The notes beneath the pieces were generated by a model. The model saw only the letters and a list, made by a program, of their open reading frames with translations. It ran no database searches and was not told where the DNA came from. A stretch of 54,709 nt of DNA. Source: an uncultured Prevotellaceae bacterium. Its GTDB lineage: Bacteria; Bacteroidota; Bacteroidia; Bacteroidales; Muribaculaceae. Positions 1-8,322 of the stretch are shown here, one piece after another. Made by a program: the position numbers and the translations under genes. Every line of letters starts with the position of its first letter. Positions within the stretch are counted from its first letter, which is position 1. The stretch covers positions 1-54,709 of the forward strand of contig ONMF01000013.1 in the NCBI GenBank assembly GCA_900318865.1. Direction: 5' to 3'.

Positions 1-891
1 GCCGTTCTCGCCGTCGTTCTCGCCTGCGGGCAGGTCGACGCTTGCTGCGAGCTCACCGTCTTCGTTGGCCTCGAACTTGATGTTCTCGTTGCCGTCCTGA
101 CCCCAGTTGTTGAAGGCGCCGGTCAGGTAGTAATCCTGCGGCTGGGCTTCCTCCTCATAGATATAGTCGATGAGGGTCACGGGCAGGTTCATGTTGGTGG
201 CGCTGCTCAGGGTAGTGGTTGCCTTGGGGAAGTCGTCGGTTTCCATGTAGTCGGCAAAAGTGGCGCGGTCGTTTCCGTAGGCCATGACGCGCTTGCTGCG
301 CGAGTTGTCGACAAAGAAAGTCACATCGTCGCCGCTACCGGTGGCTTCGTCGCCCTCGGCCACAATGGTGATGAGCAGGTTCTTGCCTTCGGTCACAGCA
401 ATAGGAGCATTACTAAGGTCGATGATGAATTCTCCGGCCATGTAGTAGTAGTCCATGAAGTCTTCTTCAAAATCAAACTGGGCAACGAGGTTGTTCTCGT
501 TGAAGTCGAAGTAATTGAAGTCGCCTTCCTCGTCTTTTGCAAAAGCACCCTCTTCAATTTCTTGGGCATAAACCTTGATGGCGCGAGGGCAGGCTTCGAA
601 AGCTCCGATGTTGTAAAATTTGTAGCTCAGCTTGGTGATTTTGGGATTGACTTTGCCATCGAACATTTCTGCCAGGTCGTCGGCTGTGTAAATCATCTGA
701 GCAGCCGAGTTGTTGAGGTAGAAATTGATGGGAGCATCGTCGAGGGCACCGCCGTTGTAGACGTCGCCGCCGTTTCCATCCTCATCGATGTTCTCATAGC
801 CACCCAGGTCAATCTGGGCACTCAGTTGCTGAGCTTGTACGCTCAGTGTCATAGCAGCTGCAGCTGCCAGGAAAAGATAAAATTTTTTCAT
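1..891 (-). CDS. Secreted protein, partial (C-terminus lies beyond the left edge)
   Basis: The reading frame starts at ATG 891 and stays open to the window edge, giving 297 codons without a stop. It opens with a typical signal peptide (MKKFYLFLAAAAAM, followed by a cleavage-like VQAQ). The mature part begins with a Gly/Asn/Asp-rich stretch, then a beta-rich domain. Near residue 260 there is a segment of the type YYLTGAFNNWG that recalls the starch-binding-like modules of SusE/SusF-type proteins; this resemblance is by eye only. The first ~200 residues share layout with the neighbouring protein encoded at 936-1802: 'NxxGQxIYTADDLAEM'-like text, 'DDFPKATxxLxxxT', and a LPVTxxD ending. They are therefore probably paralogues from a duplication. 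It is the last visible gene of a possible three-gene minus-strand unit. No enzymatic motif was recognised. Confidence 0.8.
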   Translation of the reverse strand, partial: MKKFYLFLAAAAAMTLSVQAQQLSAQIDLGGYENIDEDGNGGDVYNGGALDDAPINFYLNNSAAQMIYTADDLAEMFDGKVNPKITKLSYKFYNIGAFEACPRAIKVYAQEIEEGAFAKDEEGDFNYFDFNENNLVAQFDFEEDFMDYYYMAGEFIIDLSNAPIAVTEGKNLLITIVAEGDEATGSGDDVTFFVDNSRSKRVMAYGNDRATFADYMETDDFPKATTTLSSATNMNLPVTLIDYIYEEEAQPQDYYLTGAFNNWGQDGNENIKFEANEDGELAASVDLPAGENDGENG

Positions 892-935
892 AATACCTGA
901 AAGATTAAAGATTAGTAAAATTGGTTTGTTGTGTG

Positions 936-1802
936 TTATTGTTTAACAATCTTTTTCCCGTTGTGGATGTAGATGCCTGCGGGCAGGTCGTCGGCGTTCA
1001 TGCGCCGGCCCATCAGGTTGTAGTAAGCGCCGTCGGCCGCGCGTGCCGCGCTCACCTCGCTGATGCCCGTTTCGGGGGTCACCTGATAGGTGAAGTCGAA
1101 TTTGGTCACGGGCAAGTCAATGTCGGTGCCGCAGCCAAGCATGGATGTGGCTTTGGGGAAGTCGTCGGTCTCATAATAGTCGAGGAACGACACCGTGTTG
1201 TTGGTGAACGTCATGGCACGATGGCGGATGCCGGCATTATAGAACTGCAGGTCAAAGCCGCTGCTCAGGCAGTTGTCGTTGTCCTGTGCATCCATCACCA
1301 CGGTCACAAGCAGTCCCTTGCCGGGCGTGTGGGCAAACGGTGCGGCGCTCAGGTCGAACTCCACCTCGCCGTCATCGCCGTAGGTTTCGTAGAGCGGATA
1401 TTCGGCTGTGACATCGAGTGCGGGGCTTTCGGCATCGAAGTCGAAGAATTGTTTCGTGCCGTCAATCACGGCAAATGCTGTTTCGTCAATCTCTTGCAGA
1501 TAGAGCTTTACGTCGCGAACGATGGTCTCATAGCCCTCGGCATTCAAGAACCGGTAGGTGATCTTGTCGATTTTCACATCGGTCAGTTCATCCATGTCGG
1601 CCAGGTCTTTGGCGGTGTAGATGATTTGCGAGCCGGTGTGTGCCAGATAGAATGTGGTGGGAGCCGAGTCCCAGTAAGAACCTTCCACCACGGTGGTGGC
1701 TCCCTCATAGTCGCCCACCTCCAGAGTGGCGCTCTCGTAGGTTTGAGCCTGCGCGGCAGTCATGGCTGCCAGTGCGGCAATCAGCAGATAAATTTTTTTC
1801 AT
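936..1802 (-). CDS. Secreted protein, Bacteroidales family with C-terminal sorting-like end
   Basis: This encodes 288 residues with an N-terminal signal peptide (MKKIYLLIAALAAMTAAQAQ). The central ~200 residues are predicted beta-rich and acidic, with no recognisable catalytic motif. The end has the layout Y-N-L-M-G-R-R followed after a short gap by GIYIHNGKKIVK. This is the short 'xxGxR...GIYIxxGKKxxx' ending common on exported Bacteroidales proteins and resembling type A sorting signals of the type IX secretion system. Whether it is functional here cannot be told, as no T9SS gene is visible in the window. The gene lies 44 bases upstream of the gene cut by the left edge and 61 bases downstream of the gene at 1864-2934, which supports co-transcription. 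It appears paralogous to the 1-891 product. Confidence 0.8.
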   Translation of the reverse strand: MKKIYLLIAALAAMTAAQAQTYESATLEVGDYEGATTVVEGSYWDSAPTTFYLAHTGSQIIYTAKDLADMDELTDVKIDKITYRFLNAEGYETIVRDVKLYLQEIDETAFAVIDGTKQFFDFDAESPALDVTAEYPLYETYGDDGEVEFDLSAAPFAHTPGKGLLVTVVMDAQDNDNCLSSGFDLQFYNAGIRHRAMTFTNNTVSFLDYYETDDFPKATSMLGCGTDIDLPVTKFDFTYQVTPETGISEVSAARAADGAYYNLMGRRMNADDLPAGIYIHNGKKIVKQ

Positions 1803-1863
1803 AAGCAGTGTGTTTTATGTGAATAGATAGGTGTCGGTATTGGACGGCGGGGCCGGGCATCGC

Positions 1864-2934
1864 TCAGCGCACCACTTTCTTTCCATGGTGGATATAGATG
1901 CCGCTGCCGGGGTTGAGCACGCGGCGGCCGGTGAGGTCGTACCAGTTGTCGTCGGCAGCCTGCCGGGCGTCGGCCTTGATGGATGTGATAGCCGTGGCGT
2001 CGTCAATCACCTCGCTGGTGCGGTTGCGCAAGTCCACGAGCACGCGGTTACTGTAGGGCGACACCACCAGTGTGTAGCCTTCGTAGCGTGCGGCATACAC
2101 GTCGTAGTAAACTTCGGTGTGGCCGTTGAGGTAGGCACTGTTGAGGGTGAAGCGTTTTGAGGTCACGTCGTCGCCCCAGTCGTTCTGGGCCATGACAGCC
2201 TCGTCGGCATCGATGTTGGTGTAGACTTCATCGCCCTCTTTTAAATCCTGCGTCACCTTCACGCGGTCGAAATAGTCGGCCACGCCCAGCTGGGCGGTGT
2301 TGTTGATCATCGACATGAACAAGTCGCGCGACCCGTTGCTGAGCTCGATTGTCTTGGTGCTCACACCGGTGGCCTGGCTGTTGTCAAGCTCCACGTTGTA
2401 GGCCACATTCACGGCGTCGCCTATTCCATGGCTGGTGACGCGAATCTCGTCGTTGCGGCTGGCATAGGTGGTGATGTGCACTTTGTACTTGCCGTCGTTG
2501 TTCACCAGGTAGAGGTAAGGTGTGTAGAGCATGCCGGCCACCAGGCTGGGTGCGAAGGTGGGGTAGAGGTATGCCTCCCAGCCGTAGCTCAGGGCGTAGC
2601 CCATCTGACTCAGGTTCACGCCACTCTCGTCGCCACCGGCCGGCTCAATGAGCGACCCGAAGTCGATACCGTCGAAGTCTTCATCGGCCAGGGTGAACTC
2701 GCCGTCCTGCTCCATCACGTCCTTGATGTAGACAAACACGCAGTAGGCCTCGGCGCCGTCCACGGGCTGCCAGTTGGCCGTGAAGCCGCTGGCGGTGATA
2801 TTGGTGGCGGGGTTCACGCCGGGCGCGTTGAGCGTGGCGCTGGGCGCCTTTTTCATTTCGATGGCTCGCTGTGCGGTGGCCGCTGAAGTGCCGAGCAGCA
2901 TCAAGCAGGCCAAAACGGTGTAAAAATGTTTCAT
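1864..2934 (-). CDS. Secreted protein with a fibronectin type III-like segment
   Basis: The product has 356 residues. The signal peptide is MKHFYTVLACLMLLGTSAATA. Residues ~40-70 contain text typical of an FnIII strand pair (NITASGFTANWQPVDGAEAY, with the conserved W and Y). The middle is beta-rich with no identified catalytic residues. The C-terminus (WYDLTGRRV, then GIYIHHGKKVVR) matches the end of the 936-1802 product, so the two probably share an export or anchoring route. A TAnnTTTG-type box on the minus strand at 2986-2993, about 50 bases before the start codon, makes this the likely first gene of a unit running to the left edge. It probably acts outside the cytoplasm. The substrate is unknown. 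Confidence 0.8.
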   Translation of the reverse strand: MKHFYTVLACLMLLGTSAATAQRAIEMKKAPSATLNAPGVNPATNITASGFTANWQPVDGAEAYCVFVYIKDVMEQDGEFTLADEDFDGIDFGSLIEPAGGDESGVNLSQMGYALSYGWEAYLYPTFAPSLVAGMLYTPYLYLVNNDGKYKVHITTYASRNDEIRVTSHGIGDAVNVAYNVELDNSQATGVSTKTIELSNGSRDLFMSMINNTAQLGVADYFDRVKVTQDLKEGDEVYTNIDADEAVMAQNDWGDDVTSKRFTLNSAYLNGHTEVYYDVYAARYEGYTLVVSPYSNRVLVDLRNRTSEVIDDATAITSIKADARQAADDNWYDLTGRRVLNPGSGIYIHHGKKVVR

Positions 2935-2985
2935 TTCGTAGCTGATTTTTATAAATTTCTAATATTATCTTGTTTTTTTAATGTG

Positions 2986-2993
2986 CAAAAATA
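2986..2993 (-). promoter_or_regulatory. Putative -7 box for the 2934-to-1 secreted-protein genes
   Basis: On the minus strand this reads TATTTTTG, fitting the Bacteroidota -7 consensus TAnnTTTG. It sits about 52 bases before the ATG at 2934 in an AT-rich, non-coding stretch between divergent genes. A clear TTTG -33 element at the usual spacing was not seen, so only the -7 half is supported. Confidence 0.4.
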
Positions 2994-3099
2994 ATATTTT
3001 TTGCGTATAATTAAAAATAGTTTACCTGTTTTTATTTTTAAAAACGAAAAAACAAAGAAAATAATGGCTCGGTTACTCTATAGTTTGCTTGAAAAGCAT

Positions 3100-3107
3100 T
3101 ACCTTTG
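3100..3107 (+). promoter_or_regulatory. Putative -7 box for the SDR-ribF-upp genes
   Basis: TACCTTTG matches TAnnTTTG and lies 45 bases before the start codon at 3152. The nearest upstream TTTG is only 12 bases away, which is too close for a standard -33 element. The call therefore rests on the -7 box and on the divergent-gene context. Confidence 0.45.
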
Positions 3108-3151
3108 CATGAATGAACCCACTATAGACCCTATTCGTAAAAAACATATCT

Positions 3152-4006
3152 ATGGCAACTAATGAGGAAACCCCGAATGTTGAAAAATTGGCGCCACTTT
3201 ATATCGTGACCGGTGCCACCGACAGCATGGGAAGCGTCATCACACGGAAGCTCGCAGCGCAGGGCAAGGCCGTGCTGCTGGCATGCCGCGACGAGGCCAA
3301 AGCTCAGAATTATGCTGCCCGCCTGCGCAACGAAACCCGCAACCCCGACATCAGCGTGCTGCAACTTGACCTGAGCTCGTTTGAGCAGGTGCAGGACTTT
3401 GTGCAACGCCTGAAGGCACTGGGGCGCCCGGTGGCAGCGCTGGTGAACAATGCCGGCACGCTGCCGCGTCACAGCAAACTCTCGCCCAATGGCTACGAGC
3501 ACACGGTGCAGGTGAATTTCCTGAGCACGGTGTTGCTGTCGTTGTCGGTCTACCCGCTGATTATGGATGGTGGCACCATCGTGCTGTCGACCAGCGTGTC
3601 GCGCCGGTTTGTGTCGTTGCCCTATGAGTTCCCCGCTGTGTCGCACTTCACCCAAATAGGTGCCTATGCGCAGAGCAAGCTGGCATTGACACTGTTCTCC
3701 ATCTACATGAGCACCGTGATGAAGACTCGCCGGCTGCGTGTGAACTGCGTGAATCCAGGTGTTATCAACACCAGTGTGATGGCCCTTCACCGCTGGCTGG
3801 ACCGTGCCGCCGACTACATCGTGAACCCGCTTCCCGACCCCGAGAGCGGTGTGGTTTCCACCATGCGAGCCCTGGAGAGTAACGACACGGGTTTCATTTT
3901 CATGGGCGGTGACCGCCAAATCAAGACATCGACGATGCTCAAGAACCGCGACGTGTTCATCAAGTTGTGCAACGACACGATGCGCATCATCAAGAAATAT
4001 CTGTGA
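3152..4006 (+). CDS. Short-chain dehydrogenase/reductase (SDR) family oxidoreductase
   Basis: This is a 284-residue NAD(P)-dependent oxidoreductase of the classical/retinol-dehydrogenase-like SDR type. The Rossmann motif is at residues 19-27 (VTGATDSMG); the usual second glycine of TGxxxGxG is replaced by Ser. NNAG is at 99-102, a Ser-rich strand end at ~148-152, the YxxxK catalytic pair is Y172/K176, and NPG follows the active site, as expected. Length is close to the family norm. The dinucleotide preference and substrate cannot be read from sequence; the CRDEAK segment after strand 2 (Arg rather than Asp) leans towards NADPH. Its stop codon overlaps the start of ribF (GTGA), so the two genes are translationally coupled, but no shared pathway is evident. 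Confidence 0.9.
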   Translation: MATNEETPNVEKLAPLYIVTGATDSMGSVITRKLAAQGKAVLLACRDEAKAQNYAARLRNETRNPDISVLQLDLSSFEQVQDFVQRLKALGRPVAALVNNAGTLPRHSKLSPNGYEHTVQVNFLSTVLLSLSVYPLIMDGGTIVLSTSVSRRFVSLPYEFPAVSHFTQIGAYAQSKLALTLFSIYMSTVMKTRRLRVNCVNPGVINTSVMALHRWLDRAADYIVNPLPDPESGVVSTMRALESNDTGFIFMGGDRQIKTSTMLKNRDVFIKLCNDTMRIIKKYL

Positions 4007-4956
4007 CGCTGCTCACTCACACCTCCACTTTGCCACTGCACAGCGCGGTGGCCACTATAGGAATGTTCGATGGTGTTCACCTCGGACATCAACTCATCAT
4101 TTCCACGCTTTGTGCCCAAGCCCGGGAGGCAGGCAAGGCTTCGCTGGTGGTGACTTTCGACCGTCATCCGCAACACGTACTCAGGCCCGACGCCGCCCCG
4201 ACGCCGCTCATCATGTCGCTCAGGGAACGCCTGCGGCTGCTGGGCGAGCTGGGGGTGGACTATGTGCTGCCGCTGCCGTTCACCGCCGAATTGGCACGGC
4301 TCACTGCCGGCCAGTTTATGGCCGCGTTGCAGCAGCGCTGGGGTGTGGACACCCTGGTGATGGGCTACAACCACCGCTTCGGCAGCGACCGCATGGACCA
4401 CATTGACGATTATCGCCGCGCAGCCTCGGCGCTGGCCATGCAGGTGGTACAAGCCCCGGAATACGATGGCGCGCATGTGAGTTCAAGCATCATTCGCCGT
4501 CTCATCGGCGAGGGCAGGGTAGCCGAAGCCGCCGCCCTGCTGGGAAGGCCGTTTGCTCTGGAGGGCACGGTAGTGCATGGTGAGCATGTGGGTACCGGAC
4601 TGGGATTTCCCACGGCCAATGTGGGCGGGCTGCCGCCACATCAGCTGCTGCCGGCCGACGGGGCCTATGCCGTGCAAGCGGTGACCGACAAAGGCCGGTT
4701 CCCCGGCATGGCAGGCGTCGGCACGCGCCCCACGGTGAGCGACGGCTTGCACAGCAGCATCGAGGTCAATCTGTTTACCGGCCGGCTCATGATTTACGAC
4801 CAGCCCATACGCGTGGAGTTTGTTCAGTGGTTGCGTGGCGAGAAGCGGTTTTCTTCGGTCACCGGACTGATACACCAGCTGGCCGTCGACCGTGAGCAAG
4901 CCTTGAAAATACTGCATAACATAGATGATTCCAACACAACCAACAATACATTGTAA
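4003..4956 (+). CDS. ribF: Bifunctional riboflavin kinase / FAD synthetase
   Basis: The protein converts riboflavin to FMN and FMN to FAD in the cytoplasm. The N-terminal adenylyltransferase domain shows GMFDGVHLGH at residues 20-29 (the HxGH nucleotidyl-transfer motif) and a YNHRFG segment near residue 124. The C-terminal flavokinase domain carries GFPTAN at 201-206 and the GVGTRPTV and EVNLF strands. The chosen start is GTG 4003, which overlaps the SDR stop as GTGA and gives 317 residues, a normal RibF length. A GTG further upstream (3967) would add 12 residues lying wholly inside the SDR gene and unlike RibF N-termini. upp follows after 8 bases. No FMN riboswitch-like leader is present, as expected for a gene embedded in a transcript. 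Confidence 0.95.
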   Translation: MTLLTHTSTLPLHSAVATIGMFDGVHLGHQLIISTLCAQAREAGKASLVVTFDRHPQHVLRPDAAPTPLIMSLRERLRLLGELGVDYVLPLPFTAELARLTAGQFMAALQQRWGVDTLVMGYNHRFGSDRMDHIDDYRRAASALAMQVVQAPEYDGAHVSSSIIRRLIGEGRVAEAAALLGRPFALEGTVVHGEHVGTGLGFPTANVGGLPPHQLLPADGAYAVQAVTDKGRFPGMAGVGTRPTVSDGLHSSIEVNLFTGRLMIYDQPIRVEFVQWLRGEKRFSSVTGLIHQLAVDREQALKILHNIDDSNTTNNTL

Positions 4957-4964
4957 CCAACATT

Positions 4965-5621
4965 ATGGAAGTAATCAACCTTTGTGACCAAAATTCGCTG
5001 GTGGGCCAGTTTATGAGCGAGCTGCGCGACCGCACCATGCAGCAAGAGCGGCTGCGTTTCCGCACCAACATCCAGCGGTTGGGGCAAATCATGGCTTATG
5101 AAATCTCCAAGCGCCTGAAATATCGCGCTGTGGATGTGGAAACCCCTCTGGGTGTGAAGTCGACTCACGTGCTCGACGACCGCGTGGTGCTTGCCACCAT
5201 TCTGCGTGCCGGCCTGCCTTTCCACGAGGGCTTCCTGAGCTACTTCGACGGTGCCGACAACGCCTTTGTGAGCGCCTATCGCAAGTATTTCCCGAAGACC
5301 GACGATTTTGTGGTGCACATCGAGTACATAGCCAGCCCGCGCATCGATGACAAGACACTGATTATTGTCGACCCGATGCTTGCCACCGGCTCGTCGATGG
5401 AGCTGGCTTATCAGGCGCTGGTGACCAAGGGGCAGCCGCAGCACATCCATGTGGCCAGTGTCATAGCCACCGACCAGGCCATCGAGGTGGTGCGCAAGCG
5501 CCTGCCGTCGCACAAGACCACGGTGTGGACCTGCGACATCGACCACGAGCTGAACGAGCACAGCTACATCATCCCCGGGCTGGGCGATGCCGGCGATTTG
5601 CTCTACGGCGAGAAGGAGTAA
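4965..5621 (+). CDS. upp: Uracil phosphoribosyltransferase
   Basis: This encodes 218 residues, the normal length for a UPRTase. It salvages uracil with PRPP to give UMP in the cytoplasm. The PRPP-binding loop is VDPMLATGSS starting at residue 135, and the segment RAGLPFHEG lies near residue 82, as in Upp proteins. The C-terminal PGLGDAGD motif that closes over uracil is present. It starts 8 bases after ribF, so it should be co-transcribed with the SDR and ribF genes. It ends convergently with the DUF4834 gene on the other strand. Confidence 0.95.
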   Translation: MEVINLCDQNSLVGQFMSELRDRTMQQERLRFRTNIQRLGQIMAYEISKRLKYRAVDVETPLGVKSTHVLDDRVVLATILRAGLPFHEGFLSYFDGADNAFVSAYRKYFPKTDDFVVHIEYIASPRIDDKTLIIVDPMLATGSSMELAYQALVTKGQPQHIHVASVIATDQAIEVVRKRLPSHKTTVWTCDIDHELNEHSYIIPGLGDAGDLLYGEKE

Positions 5622-5637
5622 AAAAACATTGAAATCG

Positions 5638-5677
5638 CGGGGCGTGTGGCGAGAAATTTCCGCCAGCCGCCGCCCCG
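5638..5677 (-). terminator. Possible stem-loop at the convergent upp / DUF4834 junction
   Basis: CGGGGCG (5638-5644) and CGCCCCG (5671-5677) can pair, with a further inner GGCG/CGCC pairing. On the minus strand the stem is followed at a distance by a run of Ts opposite 5622-5628. The geometry is imperfect because the T-run is not adjacent, so this is a weak terminator call. Confidence 0.3.
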
Positions 5678-5681
5678 AGTG

Positions 5682-5975
5682 TCACGGAATTTCCTCGAAA
5701 TCGGCATCGACCACTTGCTGTTCGATGCCGGATGTCGAGGTTTTTTCATAGTCCGACGTTTCGGCCGACGGCTTTCCGGCCATGTCCTCAAAGTCGGCGT
5801 AAACACCATCGTCGGTGCCGAACACTTTTTTCCGGCCGTCCTCTACCGGCTCGTCGACTTGGCGGGCGGCATCGAAAGCGTCGCGCACGGTGCGTCGCAC
5901 GCGGTTCATGGCCATCCATCCCTTGATGATGGGGTAAAGGATGATAAAAAGCAATATGAGCAGGAGCAGTTTCAT
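5682..5975 (-). CDS. DUF4834 family small membrane protein
   Basis: This is a 97-residue protein with one N-terminal hydrophobic segment (MKLLLLILLFIILYPIIKGW, residues 1-20) followed by a basic stretch (RVRRTVRDAF) and an acidic, low-complexity tail ending in DADFEEIP. The pattern and size match DUF4834, a Bacteroidota family regularly found next to phosphatidylserine synthase and decarboxylase genes; that family assignment is from recognition, not a search. It is the last gene of the psd-pssA unit, 25 bases after the DUF3298 lipoprotein gene. The role is unknown; the context suggests the inner membrane or phospholipid synthesis. Confidence 0.75.
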   Translation of the reverse strand: MKLLLLILLFIILYPIIKGWMAMNRVRRTVRDAFDAARQVDEPVEDGRKKVFGTDDGVYADFEDMAGKPSAETSDYEKTSTSGIEQQVVDADFEEIP

Positions 5976-6000
5976 CGCAGGCAGGGGTTGTGATGTGCGG

Positions 6001-6918
6001 TTAACGGGTGTAGTGTTCCAGAAGTTCGTTGAGGTAGGGCGTGGCCAAATCCGACTGGTCGAGCATATAGTATGGCACGGTCACATCGGCTTCGCCTCGG
6101 GCATAGCAAGTGATGGAATAGGGTGGGTAGACGAAGTGCAGGTTGAATTCATCCACATAGAAGTTGTCGGTCACGGGCACCTTGCCGTCTTCTTGAATGA
6201 TGAAGCCGTTTTCGTTCAGTTCGGCGATGGATTTCGCGTTTTCCTGCTCCAGCAAGGCCTTGGTGATGACCGGGGCCAGCCGGGCGGTGTCGGTCACGAG
6301 GTCGGTGATTTTGAGCACGCGCTGCTGCTGCATGTCGTAGTTGATATAATTGGTCCAGTACATGCCGTGCGCACCGCCTGAATACACTTCTTGATGCAGG
6401 GCCATGACGAAGAGCTTGCCGTCGGGGGCTTTCGTGGGCGTCAGTTGGGTGAATGCTGTGCAATGGGTCATGAAACTGGCATCGTCGGGCACTTTGTCAA
6501 CATCCTTGGCCGAAACCACGTCGCTGCTTCCCACTGCCAGCGCATCGTTGCTGTTGAGCATGTCGGCAATGGCCTCGTCGAGGGTGTTGTATTTTTTTGG
6601 GGTGTCGCTCATGGACAGTGCATCGAGCAGCGCCCTGTGCAACGCGGCGGGCGTTTTTCCCATCAAGGTCACTGGCCAAAACAGTTTGAGGGTGTTCTCC
6701 ACATAGTAGGGCTGTTCCTCGTCTTTGATGACAAATTTGCGGGCCTTTTTCTGGTCGATGTGGCGAAATGTCGACAAGTCGGCGCTGTTGACAGCCGTTT
6801 CTTTGCTGGCAGTAATCGCTGTGGAGTCGGAGCCCGATTGGGAGGCATCGGCCGATGGCGAGCTGCATGCGCCGGCCAGCAGGGCGCACAGGACAAGGTG
6901 AGAAAATTTGAGAGACAT
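6001..6918 (-). CDS. DUF3298 / PdaC-like domain lipoprotein
   Basis: This is a 305-residue predicted lipoprotein. The N-terminus MSLKFSHLVLCALLAGAC provides a signal peptide with a lipobox-like AGAC at residues 15-18. A Ser/Ala-rich linker follows (to ~50), then the globular domain. The second half, with the conserved GGAHG(M)YW and NYD segments, an 'I-T-D-L' turn and the terminal FxVPPYSITCYARGE-type strand ending in VPY, is typical of DUF3298 (RsiV/PdaC-like C-terminal domain). The start at 6918 is chosen because it supplies the lipoprotein signal and leaves 8 bases after pssA. A much longer open frame extends upstream, but only across pssA in another frame. The protein is probably anchored in the envelope; function is unknown. 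Confidence 0.8.
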   Translation of the reverse strand: MSLKFSHLVLCALLAGACSSPSADASQSGSDSTAITASKETAVNSADLSTFRHIDQKKARKFVIKDEEQPYYVENTLKLFWPVTLMGKTPAALHRALLDALSMSDTPKKYNTLDEAIADMLNSNDALAVGSSDVVSAKDVDKVPDDASFMTHCTAFTQLTPTKAPDGKLFVMALHQEVYSGGAHGMYWTNYINYDMQQQRVLKITDLVTDTARLAPVITKALLEQENAKSIAELNENGFIIQEDGKVPVTDNFYVDEFNLHFVYPPYSITCYARGEADVTVPYYMLDQSDLATPYLNELLEHYTR

Positions 6919-6926
6919 GGCGGGGA

Positions 6927-7613
6927 CTATTTTTCGTGTTTTACAATCGAAAGTGCCACATAAAGTGCGATGGTGGCGGCCAGGCCGTAAATGCCCAGCA
7001 GGCACACCAGCACCACGGCTCCGGCGATGAGCGCCAGCTGTGCCCAATTTTCGCGCGGGCTCAGGTTGTGCACTTTGAGCGAGAACATGCGTAGCGGGCT
7101 CACCATGAGCCACGAAACCAGCACAATCACGGCGAGCGTGAGCCACGCCGGTGTGGCGGGATGCGCGGCCAGCCAGGCCGAGGCGCCAATCCAGAAGATG
7201 GCATTGCCGGGGATGGGCAGGCCGGTGAAGGTGGTGCTTTGGCGGGTGTCGACATTGAACCGCGCCAAGCGCAATGCCCCGCACACGGCAATGAGCATGG
7301 CCGCCCAGGCCACCCAGCAGGGTTGTAGCACATTGAACACAATCATGGCCGGTGCCACGCCGAAGCTCACCAAGTCGCTGAGCGAGTCGAGTTCCTTGCC
7401 GATGCCCGACACCGCGTGAAGCAGCCGAGCGGCAAAGCCGTCGAAGAAATCGAACACCGCGGCGGCGGCAATCAGCACAAAGGCCCATTCGAGGCCCGTG
7501 AGCCCCATGCACAGCGTTTCCCGGGCATGGAAGGCAGCCACCACGGCAAGGCATCCGCTCAGCAGATTGAGCGATGTGATGAAATTAGGAATGTTGTTAC
7601 GAACCATGTTCAT
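6927..7613 (-). CDS. pssA: CDP-diacylglycerol-serine O-phosphatidyltransferase
   Basis: This 228-residue polytopic inner-membrane enzyme makes phosphatidylserine from CDP-diacylglycerol and serine. The full CDP-alcohol phosphatidyltransferase signature is visible: D55, D58-G59, A62-R63, G72, D76 and D80, i.e. DxxDGxxAR(x)8GxxxDxxxD. Hydrophobic segments follow through to residue ~225. It starts 9 bases after psd, which uses its product, so the pair forms the phosphatidylethanolamine pathway in one transcript. Confidence 0.95.
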   Translation of the reverse strand: MNMVRNNIPNFITSLNLLSGCLAVVAAFHARETLCMGLTGLEWAFVLIAAAAVFDFFDGFAARLLHAVSGIGKELDSLSDLVSFGVAPAMIVFNVLQPCWVAWAAMLIAVCGALRLARFNVDTRQSTTFTGLPIPGNAIFWIGASAWLAAHPATPAWLTLAVIVLVSWLMVSPLRMFSLKVHNLSPRENWAQLALIAGAVVLVCLLGIYGLAATIALYVALSIVKHEK

Positions 7614-7622
7614 GATGGATTA

Positions 7623-8297
7623 TCATTTTGCCAGGCGTGCCACCTGTGTTTCTCCGCCCCATGTCTTGTCGCCGAGTTTCACCATGATTTCGGTGTCGAG
7701 CGGAAGGAAGATGTCGACTCGTGAGCCAAACTTGATGAAGCCGATGAAGTCGTTCAGGTCCACGGTTTCGCCCGGCTCCACATAGGTGACAATGCGGCGG
7801 GCGATGGCTCCTGCAATCTGCCTGATGAGGATGTCTTGCCCGTTGGCGGTGCGGATGACGATGGTGGACCGCTCGTTGTCGGTGCTCGACTTGGGCAGGT
7901 TGGCTGCCATGAACCGCCCCGAGTGGTGCTTCACATATTGCACCTCGCCGGCCACAGGCACCCAGTTGGCATGCACGTTGAAGACGGTCATGAACACCGA
8001 CAGCTGGATGGCGTTGCGGTGCAAATACTCGTCCTCGTAAACTTCTTCCAGGGCCACAACGGTCCCGTCGACGCTCGATGTGACCACCGTGCCGTCGGAA
8101 TTATCGCCCTTGAACGACCTGCGCGGCAGCCTGAAGAAGTTGAGCACCAGCAGATAAAAAATGGCCAACAGCGCCACGATGGTGTAGGCAATAGGACGAT
8201 ATTCGATGAAGCGAAAGGCCATCCACCCCACCGTGAACAAGATGAGGAGCACGACAAACAGGATGTTTTGTCCTTCGTGATGAATTTTGACCTTCAT
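7623..8297 (-). CDS. psd: Phosphatidylserine decarboxylase (short, soluble-like type)
   Basis: The product has 224 residues, the short form of the family found in Bacteroidota and archaea. It decarboxylates phosphatidylserine to phosphatidylethanolamine. Two hydrophobic helices are at residues ~10-50. The self-processing site is FGSR, with cleavage expected between G191 and S192 to give a large beta chain and a small pyruvoyl-bearing alpha chain. The NVHxNW segment (VFNVHANWVP) and RNAIQLSVFM strand are typical. It heads the psd-pssA-DUF3298-DUF4834 unit, with gaps of 9, 8 and 25 bases. Confidence 0.95.
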   Translation of the reverse strand: MKVKIHHEGQNILFVVLLILFTVGWMAFRFIEYRPIAYTIVALLAIFYLLVLNFFRLPRRSFKGDNSDGTVVTSSVDGTVVALEEVYEDEYLHRNAIQLSVFMTVFNVHANWVPVAGEVQYVKHHSGRFMAANLPKSSTDNERSTIVIRTANGQDILIRQIAGAIARRIVTYVEPGETVDLNDFIGFIKFGSRVDIFLPLDTEIMVKLGDKTWGGETQVARLAK

Positions 8298-8322
8298 TCT
8301 GTTGAATTCTTTTATTAAATTG

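Noticed and set aside
921..1826. Long plus-strand frame opposite the 936-1802 gene
   Set aside because: It is a shadow of the real gene; GC-rich codon third positions keep antisense frames open. The same applies to many other antisense frames, such as 9650-11059, 14631-15707 and 53095-54648.
3108..4002. FMN riboswitch upstream of ribF
   Set aside because: ribF starts within the SDR stop codon, so no independent leader exists, and no RFN-like conserved segments were seen.
6919..7554. Upstream extension of the DUF3298 lipoprotein frame
   Set aside because: It runs through pssA in another frame and would destroy the lipoprotein signal. The internal ATG 6918 fits better.
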